This document shows positions 50,130 to 58,051 of a DNA stretch of 64,000 nt, piece by piece. Source of the stretch: Blautia_A ammoniilytica. GTDB taxonomy: Bacteria > Bacillota > Clostridia > Lachnospirales > Lachnospiraceae. The translations under genes and the position numbers were made by a program. The stretch lies in assembly GCF_025566965.1 (NCBI RefSeq), contig NZ_JAOQJL010000017.1:14202-78201 (forward strand), read 5' to 3'. Within the stretch, counting starts at the first letter, position 1. Every line of letters begins with the position of its first letter. The notes under the pieces were generated by a model, which ran no database searches, was not told where the DNA came from, and saw nothing but the letters and a program-made list of their open reading frames with translations.

Positions 50130-51368
50130 TTGAAAGCAACAAGACACAACGGACGCTCCGGGAAAAATGGCACTTACAATCCCAGGCATAATGATCGCCG
50201 TTTCGATTTGGAAAACAGTGAACATATTGATGCTGGAAGAGTCAGAAAAAATATTTACTGGGACTGTTACCGTGGCTATACCACAATGCAGAGCAGGGAA
50301 GAAGATTCTCAGGATATCAGTTTTGAGAAGATTGAATGTACTTTTTATCAGGAACATTATGGAATGCATATAGAAGCGCAGAATGAAAGAAATGCAAGAA
50401 CCCGTCATACAGAGCGTAACCGATCTGTGGAAGATTTACTAAAAAACAATAAAACCTGTCCAGAGGAAACTATTTTTCAAATAGGAACAGTAGAAGAATC
50501 TGTTTCCTATGAAATATTGCTTGCGGTCGTACAGGACTTTACAAAGCAGTTTACAAATCGGTTCGGTTCTCATGTACATATTCTGGACTGGGCACTGCAC
50601 TTGGATGAGGGAACACCGCACATCCATGAACGTCATGTATTTGATTGTGAGAATAAGTACGGGGAAATCTGTCCTCAGCAGGAAAAAGCACTGGAAGAAT
50701 TAGGGATTCCACTTCCAAAACCGGATAAACCCAAAGGCCGCAATAATAATCGAAAGCAGACTTTTGATGCTATTTGCCGGATAATGCTTTTTGATATAAC
50801 CCGAAAATACGGGTTGCATCTGGAAGAAGAACCGTCTTATGGAGGGCGTGACTATCTTGAAAAACAGGATTATATTCTGTTTAAGCAAAAGGAACAGATG
50901 AAAAACCAGACGGAAATACTGGATAGACTTACTTTGAAAATTGAGGATGTGGAAGCTCTGATCGATGAAGTTTCAGATATTGCTTACGACAAAGCTGTGG
51001 AGGTTGTGACGGATGAGGTCAGAGTGGAAACCCATAAAGAAGACATTCGTCTGGTAGAACAGTCAAAGGCGTGGGTGCTTTCCCCTGAGCGCAAGGCTTC
51101 CCAAAAAGAAAGGACTTATGCTGCAAGCCGATTGGATGGAGTAATTACCAAAATTACAAAAGCTATGCAGACAGCAGTTAAAACAATTCAGACCACGCTG
51201 ATAAAACCAGAAGTCAAAAAGGCGAATACCGAGCAGATTAAGAAAAAAGCCAGAAGTTCCATTCTGGATAGGCTGACAAAAGCGAAAATTACTGCGGAAC
51301 AGGAGAACCGGGAGCGATGGGAACACGAAGGAAGAATTAAATTAGGAAGAAACGATATGGAGTTGTGA
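50130..51368 (+). CDS. MobV-type relaxase (Pre/Mob family)
   Basis: A 412-residue plasmid-recombination/mobilisation protein. The metal-binding motif H157-L-D-E160-x-x-P-H164-x-H166 (HLDEGTPHIH) is the MobV motif III; the N-terminus TRHNGRSGKNGTYNPRHNDR is typical for the element-borne branch. The C-terminal half is helical and charged. It would nick oriT and pilot DNA through a conjugation apparatus borrowed from another element. AGGAGG lies 12 bases before TTG at 50130, and that start yields the expected N-terminus (KATRHNGR); the ATG at 50103 overlaps the ribosome site and is rejected. Confidence 0.82.
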   Translation: MKATRHNGRSGKNGTYNPRHNDRRFDLENSEHIDAGRVRKNIYWDCYRGYTTMQSREEDSQDISFEKIECTFYQEHYGMHIEAQNERNARTRHTERNRSVEDLLKNNKTCPEETIFQIGTVEESVSYEILLAVVQDFTKQFTNRFGSHVHILDWALHLDEGTPHIHERHVFDCENKYGEICPQQEKALEELGIPLPKPDKPKGRNNNRKQTFDAICRIMLFDITRKYGLHLEEEPSYGGRDYLEKQDYILFKQKEQMKNQTEILDRLTLKIEDVEALIDEVSDIAYDKAVEVVTDEVRVETHKEDIRLVEQSKAWVLSPERKASQKERTYAASRLDGVITKITKAMQTAVKTIQTTLIKPEVKKANTEQIKKKARSSILDRLTKAKITAEQENRERWEHEGRIKLGRNDMEL

Positions 51369-51389
51369 TGTAAAGGAAAGAGGAAAAGG

Positions 51390-52094
51390 ATGAATATATT
51401 TGAAGCAGTTAAACAGTCTGTGACTACCCGGCAGGCTGCAGAATACTATGGAATACGGGTAAACAGGAACGGAATGGCGGTCTGCCCGTTTCACCGTGAC
51501 AAGAATCCGAGCATGAAAGTGGACAGGCGTTTTCATTGTTTCGGATGTCAGGCAGATGGGGATGTGATTGATTTTACGGCACACTTGTACAATTTAAAAC
51601 CGAAAGAGGCGGCAGAGAAACTGGTAAGGGATTTTTCTGTATATTATGAGAACATGGGGCACAGCCCGCCACAGAGAAAACAAATCAAACGACAGCTAAC
51701 ACAGGAACAGAGGTATCTGCAGGCAGAAAATAGATATTTCCGTGCATTGGTAGATTACCTGCATTTGTTGAAACAGTGGAAAGAAGAGTATTCGCCGAAA
51801 CAGATGGAAGATGTCTGGCATCCGTTGTTTATGGAGGCATTGGAAAAAATATCAGAAATAGAGTACCTGCTGGATATATTATTATCAGGCACATTAGAAG
51901 AACGAGTTGCCGTAGTGGTAGCTCATGGGAAGGAGGTGACAGCGATTGAACAGAGAATTTCGGACTTTAACGCCACAGACACGACAGGAATTGTGCGAAG
52001 TAATGGATATAATGGAAGCGGAGTTGACAGTAGAGGAAATCAGAGAACAACTGGAAATAACACAGAAGGGTGCTGTGAAAAACAATCGGCATAA
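51390..52094 (+). CDS. CHC2 zinc-finger (DnaG-like) primase-type protein
   Basis: A 234-residue protein whose N-terminal ~75 residues are a CHC2 zinc finger of DNA primases: C32, H35, C50, C53 in VCPFHRDKNPSMK and RFHCFGCQADGDVIDF. The TOPRIM catalytic domain is missing, so it is a primase-associated DNA-binding protein or works with another protein; the C-terminal part is helical. The last 149 bp overlap the vapE gene in another frame. Such CHC2-VapE pairs form replication modules on integrative elements. AAGAGG precedes the ATG. Confidence 0.85.
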   Translation: MNIFEAVKQSVTTRQAAEYYGIRVNRNGMAVCPFHRDKNPSMKVDRRFHCFGCQADGDVIDFTAHLYNLKPKEAAEKLVRDFSVYYENMGHSPPQRKQIKRQLTQEQRYLQAENRYFRALVDYLHLLKQWKEEYSPKQMEDVWHPLFMEALEKISEIEYLLDILLSGTLEERVAVVVAHGKEVTAIEQRISDFNATDTTGIVRSNGYNGSGVDSRGNQRTTGNNTEGCCEKQSA

Positions 52095-53352
52095 CTGTAA
52101 GCTAATTTTAGAACATGATTCTCTGCTAAAAGGTGTATTCCGGTATAATATTTTGACTGAGCAGACAGACCTTGTAAAACCTGTGTGGTGGGAACGGATA
52201 AGCCCGGCATTCACAGATATGGATTTGAACTATATTATGCTTTATCTGGAAGAAACGTATGGTTTGACGATGGATAAGGTTGTGCAGAAAAGTATTGTCC
52301 ATCAGGCAGATCGGAACAAATATCATCCTGTCCGGAATTATCTGAATAGTCTGCAATGGGATGGACAGGAGCGTATCCGCTATGTGCTGCATCATTTCTT
52401 GGGCGCACCTGTGGATGAGTTGACGTATGAAAGTATGAAAATGTTTTTGCTGGGAGCTATTGCCCGTGCGTTCCGCCCTGGAATTAAGTTTGAATATATG
52501 CTCTGTCTGGTCGGTGGTCAGGGCGTAGGAAAATCTACATTTTTTCGATTCATGGCAGTAAAGGACGACTGGTTCACCGATGACATCGGCAAATTGGATT
52601 CGGAAAAAGTTTATTGTCAGCTTCGTGGTCATTGGATGATTGAAATGTCTGAAATGGTCGCAACGGCACGCTCTAAGAGTATTGAGGAAACAAAGAGCTT
52701 TCTGAGCAGGCAGAAAGAGACTTATCGGGATTCTTATGCAGTATATGCTCTTGATCGTCCGAGGCAATGTGTATTTGGAGGAACATCCAATATAAAGCGA
52801 TTCCTGCCTTTTGACCGTACCGGAAATCGAAGATTCGTTCCAGTTCAGACGAACCGGGCAGAGATGGAGGTTCATATCCTCGAAAATGAGAAGGAATCCA
52901 GACAGTATATTGATCAGGTGTGGGCGGAAGCAATGATGTTGTACCGTAATGGGAATTTTAAATTGGCGTTTTCAAAGGAAACAGAAGCACAGCTTGATAA
53001 ATTGCGGCAGGAGTTCATGGCGGATGATACGGAAGCCGGAATGATACAGGCATGGCTGGATGAACATGAGGATAGGAAAGTCTGTTCATTGATGCTGTTT
53101 AAGGAGGCACTGGACAATCCTTATATAAAGCCGAAGAAGGCGGAGACAGACCGCATCTGTGAAATTATGAATACAAGCATTGTGGGTTGGAAACAGGGTA
53201 CGATGACAAGATTCAAGGATTACGGTACACAGCGTTCGTGGGTATGTGTAAACGAAAACTGTAAACGAGATGCAAAAGACTTAAAAAATGAAAATGACTG
53301 GTACCCGGTTACTGAGGAGAAAGCCCGGCAGATGGAGTTACCCTTCCGGTAA
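51946..53352 (+). CDS. VapE-family replicative ATPase/helicase-like protein
   Basis: A 468-residue protein of the virulence-associated E family. Walker A GGQGVGKST is near residue 190, Walker B-like HWMIEMSEM follows, and the arginine-finger region FDRTGNRRFVPV is typical of superfamily III-like helicase proteins of phages and elements. It probably unwinds the element's origin for replication together with the CHC2 protein. The start is TTG at 51946 behind AAGGAGG (9-base spacing), which places 149 bp inside the upstream gene, a long overlap. Iteron-like GTTTAC repeats follow the gene. Confidence 0.87.
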   Translation: MNREFRTLTPQTRQELCEVMDIMEAELTVEEIREQLEITQKGAVKNNRHNCKLILEHDSLLKGVFRYNILTEQTDLVKPVWWERISPAFTDMDLNYIMLYLEETYGLTMDKVVQKSIVHQADRNKYHPVRNYLNSLQWDGQERIRYVLHHFLGAPVDELTYESMKMFLLGAIARAFRPGIKFEYMLCLVGGQGVGKSTFFRFMAVKDDWFTDDIGKLDSEKVYCQLRGHWMIEMSEMVATARSKSIEETKSFLSRQKETYRDSYAVYALDRPRQCVFGGTSNIKRFLPFDRTGNRRFVPVQTNRAEMEVHILENEKESRQYIDQVWAEAMMLYRNGNFKLAFSKETEAQLDKLRQEFMADDTEAGMIQAWLDEHEDRKVCSLMLFKEALDNPYIKPKKAETDRICEIMNTSIVGWKQGTMTRFKDYGTQRSWVCVNENCKRDAKDLKNENDWYPVTEEKARQMELPFR

Positions 53353-53364
53353 AAAGCCAGTCAG

Positions 53365-53534
53365 GTTTACGGTAGTTGGCGTGTAGTTTACGCTTTTATC
53401 TATGGTTATTGCTTTGAGTCGTAGAATTTGTAAACAGTAAACAGATATATAAGAGTAATTTGGTATTGAGGAAAGAAAACTGAAAAAACAAAAAGAATTA
53501 GATTTTTTGGAGCTTGTTTACAGCAGTGGTTTAC
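53365..53534. repeat. GTTTAC iteron-like repeats, candidate replication origin
   Basis: GTTTAC/GTAAAC occurs six times: 53365-53370, 53386-53391, 53430-53435 (inverted), 53437-53442 (inverted), 53516-53521 and 53529-53534. Two more GTAAAC copies lie in the final codons of vapE. Clustered short repeats with AT-rich sequence directly behind primase/helicase genes are the usual layout of an iteron origin. The gap 53353-53659 has no other feature apart from this. Confidence 0.5.
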
Positions 53535-53659
53535 AACAGGGATGCCCCTTTGACCGGCATCTATTTAAGTTGAACAGGAATGACATTTGGTAGGACTATT
53601 TGAAAAAATATTTTCATAGTTATGGACAAGGATATACGGGAGGAGGTGGAAATTCCGCT

Positions 53660-53836
53660 ATGAAAAAGAGAAAACTTAATTATCGATTCCATAATCCAAA
53701 CACAGCGGAAGTAACCGCCGACTATCTGTTAAAGATATTGATTGAAGCAAATGCAAGTAAGGTGGAACAGGCAATACAAGAAGCAGCGGATGAGCTTCCC
53801 AATGAACCAAAACATGATGGAGGGTGTCCTGCGTAG
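53660..53836 (+). CDS. Small conserved mobile-element protein
   Basis: A 58-residue protein (KKRKLNYRFHNPNTAEVTAD, KILIEANASKVEQAI). Similar short proteins accompany serine recombinases in clostridial elements, from memory; no function is known. The frame opens 20 codons upstream at a TTG (53600), but the GGAGGAGG at ~53639-53647 and the conserved-looking part favour the ATG at 53660, although the spacing is long. It has a run of Glu/Asp/Pro and two C-terminal residues GCPA. Confidence 0.6.
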   Translation: MKKRKLNYRFHNPNTAEVTADYLLKILIEANASKVEQAIQEAADELPNEPKHDGGCPA

Positions 53837-53964
53837 CGCGTGGGATGCCTTTTATTTTTTTGCTATTGCTTGTGTTCTGTCTGAAAATCAGTTAAAATTA
53901 GTTCTAGAAAGTCATAGATTAGTCATAGAATTTAGTCATAGAAAATTTTGAAAGGCGGAAGAAT

Positions 53965-55638
53965 ATGATATATACGGATAGCCAATTAAAAGAAAAGATT
54001 GTTCGCATGATAGAATCTTTTGAAAATGAAGTTGTAGAATTTAAAGAAGCACGCACAAATTATTCGTTTAATGACATTGGTAAATATTTTTCTGCACTTA
54101 GCAATGAAGCAAATCTTCGGGGATTACAGGAGGCGTGGCTGATTTTCGGAATTTCGGATGATAAACGATATGTAGGAACGGAATTTCGGAAACAGGGAAG
54201 TCTGCAAAGTTTGAAAAAGGAAATCGTAAATGGAACCAATGAACGATTGACATTTCTGGAGATATACGAACTGACAATGGAAAAATGTCGAGTGATAGCA
54301 TTTCAAATTCCTCCAGCTATTAGGGGGATTCCGACAACATGGCAAGGGGCAGCGTATGCCAGAGAGCATGAATCTATATCACCGCTTCCGATGAATAAAG
54401 TAGATCTACTTAGAAGTCAAATAGGAATGGATTGGTCAAAAGAAATTGTAGAAGATGCAACGATAGAAGACTTGGATGAAGAAGCGATTAAAAGAGCAAG
54501 AGAACTTTTCTCAAAACGTCAGAGTGATCGAAAAAAAGCACAGGAAGTTTTAAAGAAACTGTCTGATATTGAGGTTTTAAATAAAGCTGGTATTACAATA
54601 AAAGGAAAAATCACCAGAACGGCATTATTGTTATTAGGAAAAAGTGAGGCTAAATATTTCTTTGATGGCTTTATTCCTAGAATTACCTGGACACTTTATA
54701 ATGCAGATAATTCGGTAAAAGCTTATGAACATTTTGATATACCGATGTTAATGGCAGTGGATAAGGTATATTCCAGGATCAGAAATGTAAAGTATCGTTA
54801 TATTGCCGGACAGCAGACTTTGTTTCCGGATGAAGTAGATCAATATGAACCAGAGCTGATCAAAGAGATTATTAATAACTGTATTGCTCATCAGGACTAT
54901 CGCTTGCGTGGAAAAATCAACGTAGAGGAATTTGAGGACAGACTGGTATTTATCAATGAGGGGGCTTTTATACCAGAAACTATTGAACAAGCACTGGAAC
55001 CGGGATATAAACCACCGTATTATCGAAATGTGTTTTTGTGTAACGCAATGGTAAATCTGTATATGATTGATACAAATTCAATGGGAATACCAATGATGTA
55101 TCAGATACAGCGTGATAAATGCTTCCCATTGCCGACATATGATTTGAACACAATTAATAGAGTTACAGTGACTGTGTACGGAAAGATATTGGATAAGAAT
55201 TATACTCAGCTTTTATATTCCAATGAAGATTTAGATATGAGAACTGTATTTTTGTTGGATAAAGTTCAGAAACAGGAAGTAGTTTCTAAAGAAAGCTTTA
55301 AGGATTTGAAGAAAAAAGGTCTTGTGGAAGGACGTTATCCTAATGTTTTTGTATCTTTCAAGGTGGCAGATATTGTCGGACAGAAAGCTGCTTATGTTCG
55401 AAATAAAGGGTTAGATGATGATATTTGCAAGCAGTTAATTATAAAAGCACTTCAGTCAATGGGAGAAGCCAGCAAAAAAGATTTGATGGAAGTTTTAGAG
55501 AAGGCTTTGCCGGAGGTGCTGAGTGAGGAACAGAAATCAAAGAAGGTTTCAAATTTGCTACAAGTATTAAAGAAAGATGGGATAATTGAAGTTAGTGGTG
55601 GGAATAGATATTCCAAATGGTTTGTAAAAAACAAATAG
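53965..55638 (+). CDS. AlbA_2 + HATPase-type protein (putative DNA-binding/ATP-binding)
   Basis: A 557-residue protein. Residues ~10-125 form an AlbA_2 (Schlafen-type) domain (VVEFKEARTNYSFNDIGKYF, LIFGISDDKRYVG), and residues ~300-380 a degenerate HATPase_c_4 domain (IINNCIAHQDYRLRGKINVE, VFINEGAFIPE). The C-terminus looks like a winged helix (KKVSNLLQVLKKDGIIEVSG). Such proteins are called transcriptional regulators or are parts of phage-defence loci; the biochemical activity is not known. Strong bias to A/T at third positions sets this gene and the next two apart from the replication genes before it, indicating a separately acquired cassette. A fragment of the same family lies at 1031-1201. 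Confidence 0.8.
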   Translation: MIYTDSQLKEKIVRMIESFENEVVEFKEARTNYSFNDIGKYFSALSNEANLRGLQEAWLIFGISDDKRYVGTEFRKQGSLQSLKKEIVNGTNERLTFLEIYELTMEKCRVIAFQIPPAIRGIPTTWQGAAYAREHESISPLPMNKVDLLRSQIGMDWSKEIVEDATIEDLDEEAIKRARELFSKRQSDRKKAQEVLKKLSDIEVLNKAGITIKGKITRTALLLLGKSEAKYFFDGFIPRITWTLYNADNSVKAYEHFDIPMLMAVDKVYSRIRNVKYRYIAGQQTLFPDEVDQYEPELIKEIINNCIAHQDYRLRGKINVEEFEDRLVFINEGAFIPETIEQALEPGYKPPYYRNVFLCNAMVNLYMIDTNSMGIPMMYQIQRDKCFPLPTYDLNTINRVTVTVYGKILDKNYTQLLYSNEDLDMRTVFLLDKVQKQEVVSKESFKDLKKKGLVEGRYPNVFVSFKVADIVGQKAAYVRNKGLDDDICKQLIIKALQSMGEASKKDLMEVLEKALPEVLSEEQKSKKVSNLLQVLKKDGIIEVSGGNRYSKWFVKNK

Positions 55639-55677
55639 TCAAAAAGATTCATAATGTTAAGGAAGGGAGACACATAG

Positions 55678-56847
55678 ATGAAAATTTTAGATTTAGTAGA
55701 TGATGTAAGAAGTGGCTGTAAGTCTGTTTTAACAACGATGACATTAGAAGAATATAAGAAATTGTCATTTTTTGCGTTTAATAATAATGGAAACATTGAT
55801 GGACAGCGAAGTGTTATAAAACGTTCTTCTACAGCGGCGAAAATTCGAAAGCGTATGGCGGATGATTTTAGAAAAGGAGCAATTTTTCCACAGGTAGTTT
55901 TGGGAGTGCTTTTTTCAACTGAGAATATGCAAAATTTGGATGAATCAAAATTTTACATGTTGTTAGAAAGTGTTAATGAGGGGCAGATTTCTATTATTGA
56001 CGGTATGCAGAGGAGTAATATATACTTTGAAAATTATGAGGACAATAAACAACAAAAAATCCGTGTGGAATTTTGGTGTTCAGATGCAAGTACTAAATTA
56101 TTATATCGAATGCTTGTTTTAAATACAGGGCAGGTTCCGTGGAATACTCGCAGACAGTTAGAAGTGATTTTTGATGGAATAAGTAATAAAATTTCTGAAG
56201 AAATCAAAAAGACAGATCCATTGCTTGATATTCAACTGAATATTTTAGCTGTTGATGAAATTAAACGACGTAAAGCGGGAATGTTTAAAAAATCATCACT
56301 TATTGAAATGTATCTTGGATTTAATACAAGAAAAGTGAATGTTGATGTTAATGATGAACTGGCAGATGAATTTCAACGTTTTGATATGATGGAAGCAATT
56401 GATAGTGCAGTAAATTTTGAAATGTTTGTAGATACTTTTCGCAATCTGTGTAAGTTGGATTTTGCAGTAACGGCTACAAGTGAAACTGTTGAAGGTAAAC
56501 AGTTTGCATCTGGACAAGATTTGTTCCGTAGTGATCCGGTATGTTTAGGTTTTGTGGTTTCATGTGCAGAGTATATTATGGGAAAAATGGGAGTTCAACG
56601 CAGTGATGAAGAAAAACGAAATAGAGCATTAGAATTGGATAATAAAATTGCAAAAGTAATAAAATGTATTGAAAGTAAACCAGAGACATATTTAAGTCTT
56701 GAAGTTTTGAATGAAATTGTTGAAAAGTTACCAAGAACACGAATTGGTGATAGCTTAAGGCATTTATTTAAAAATGCTTTTAGCGAGTTAATTCGCTATG
56801 ATAAACTTGAAGAGATTCCTTCTATGGAGACGTTTTGGAGAGAATAA
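55678..56847 (+). CDS. DGQHR/DndB-like protein
   Basis: A 389-residue protein with features of the DGQHR family (DndB, and related ParB/DUF262-like folds): an N-terminal DGQRSVIKR (residues 41-49) and the core motif ISIIDGMQRSN with D108-G-M-Q-R112, preceded by FPQVVLGVLFS. DndB is a regulator in phosphorothioate DNA-modification systems, and DGQHR proteins recur in restriction-like islands; here no dndCDE genes are present. GGAAGGGAG precedes the ATG. It is 40 bp behind the AlbA_2 gene and 2 bp before the next gene, so the three form an operon. Family assignment is by motif only. Confidence 0.65.
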   Translation: MKILDLVDDVRSGCKSVLTTMTLEEYKKLSFFAFNNNGNIDGQRSVIKRSSTAAKIRKRMADDFRKGAIFPQVVLGVLFSTENMQNLDESKFYMLLESVNEGQISIIDGMQRSNIYFENYEDNKQQKIRVEFWCSDASTKLLYRMLVLNTGQVPWNTRRQLEVIFDGISNKISEEIKKTDPLLDIQLNILAVDEIKRRKAGMFKKSSLIEMYLGFNTRKVNVDVNDELADEFQRFDMMEAIDSAVNFEMFVDTFRNLCKLDFAVTATSETVEGKQFASGQDLFRSDPVCLGFVVSCAEYIMGKMGVQRSDEEKRNRALELDNKIAKVIKCIESKPETYLSLEVLNEIVEKLPRTRIGDSLRHLFKNAFSELIRYDKLEEIPSMETFWRE

Positions 56848-56849
56848 GT

Positions 56850-57956
56850 ATGTCAAGAAATCTATTACAAATGACGGGTAAGATTTTTGATGAGTTTGCT
56901 ACCCGAGTTAGTGAGGAACATAAAGAATATATTGTATCTGTAAATAGACATATATCTATAAGCGAAGAAAATCGGGCAGAGTGTTGTGAATTATTAAAAG
57001 ATGCAATTATAATCGGTAGGAGACATGATTATTTGCCCACAGTTGTTTTTATAAAATATAAGGAAGAATTTTATGTAGGAATAGATACAAGGTATGCTGA
57101 AAAATTTGAAAATTTTGGATATGTGATGGAAGAAAGGGCCGCAATTTGTATCGGATGTCAAATTTTAAGTATAACAGAAAAATATTACCAACTAAAAGTA
57201 GAATCAAGAGAACTGATAGATTATTGTTTGGGATTACAACCAGAAGAAGGTATGGATGCGGTTGTTTTTTCAGAAGATAATATTCTTGACTTGATTTATG
57301 GATTATCAATTTTTAAGGTGGTAAATAATGAGTTGGAAATAGATATTGATTCTTTGGATGATGTGTTGAGAGTTTCAGTATTATTATTGATTGCGAATAG
57401 TGAAAAAATAACTCCTGTTTATAAAGAAACTATGGAAAAACTATTATCAATGATATGTGTAAGGAAAATATGCAGTAATATTTTGGATTTTCTTATCATC
57501 AAAGACACTAGAATTAAATTTTTAAGTTTATATCAATGCATAGAATTTCTCTTTATTCCAAACAGGGCAAGCGAATTTGTACAAAAGTATAATATGAATA
57601 TTTCGGATGCATTAAAATTACATATAAATGAAGCGATGAGAAGGGATGAACGAATAAACGCATTAGCAATCTTAAAAATTGCAGGAATGCCTTTGATTCA
57701 TAAGATGTACATTTTATTGTTTAATGAATCAGAGGGTGATAATGAGTTAGAACGCATTAATAATTGGATATATGACAAAAGATGCTCAATAGCTCATTTT
57801 AGATATGGACAACAAAAAAATGAAGAAACATATGTAAATGAAGAAATATTAGAAATGATGTTAGAATTATTAGTAGGGATTTTTTCAAATATGAATCAAA
57901 ATATGAAAGATATTTGTAGTGGACTTGTAAAATTAGAGGAAAGTACTTTGGCATAA
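56850..57956 (+). CDS. Uncharacterised protein with HEPN-like C-terminal motif
   Basis: A 368-residue, strongly AT-biased gene product with no recognised full-length family. The protein is mostly helical. Near the C-terminus, YDKRCSIAHFRYGQ contains R311-x4-H316, matching the spacing (R-x4-6-H) of HEPN ribonuclease domains and embedded in helices as expected, but the residue after Arg is Cys instead of the usual polar one. If real, it would be an RNA-cleaving effector regulated by the neighbouring DGQHR-like and AlbA_2 proteins. The in-frame TTG at 56835 overlaps the upstream gene; GGAGAG is spaced for the ATG at 56850, which is used. A terminator overlaps its end. Confidence 0.6.
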   Translation: MSRNLLQMTGKIFDEFATRVSEEHKEYIVSVNRHISISEENRAECCELLKDAIIIGRRHDYLPTVVFIKYKEEFYVGIDTRYAEKFENFGYVMEERAAICIGCQILSITEKYYQLKVESRELIDYCLGLQPEEGMDAVVFSEDNILDLIYGLSIFKVVNNELEIDIDSLDDVLRVSVLLLIANSEKITPVYKETMEKLLSMICVRKICSNILDFLIIKDTRIKFLSLYQCIEFLFIPNRASEFVQKYNMNISDALKLHINEAMRRDERINALAILKIAGMPLIHKMYILLFNESEGDNELERINNWIYDKRCSIAHFRYGQQKNEETYVNEEILEMMLELLVGIFSNMNQNMKDICSGLVKLEESTLA

Positions 57957-57975
57957 ATGCTAAGGTACTTTTTCT
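57941..57975 (+). terminator. Terminator at the end of the three-gene cassette
   Basis: AAGTACTTTGGCAT (57941-57954) pairs with ATGCTAAGGTACTT (57957-57970) with two G-U pairs, then TTTC. The stop codon of the last cassette gene is inside it, so the recombinase is transcribed separately. Confidence 0.8.
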
Positions 57976-57977
57976 TA

Positions 57978-58006
57978 TTGTTATTTTATTTAAAACAGTG
58001 TATACT
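57978..58006 (+). promoter_or_regulatory. Promoter of the serine recombinase
   Basis: TTGTTA (57978-57983), 17-bp spacer, TATACT (58001-58006). Directly behind it AAAGTTGTAACAGAACGACTTT (58007-58028) is an imperfect dyad, and TGTAACAG occurs twice 19 bp apart, a possible operator at the start site. No obvious sigma-E or sigma-K box. Confidence 0.7.
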
Positions 58007-58051
58007 AAAGTTGTAACAGAACGACTTTAATGTAACAGGAAGGTATCAACT

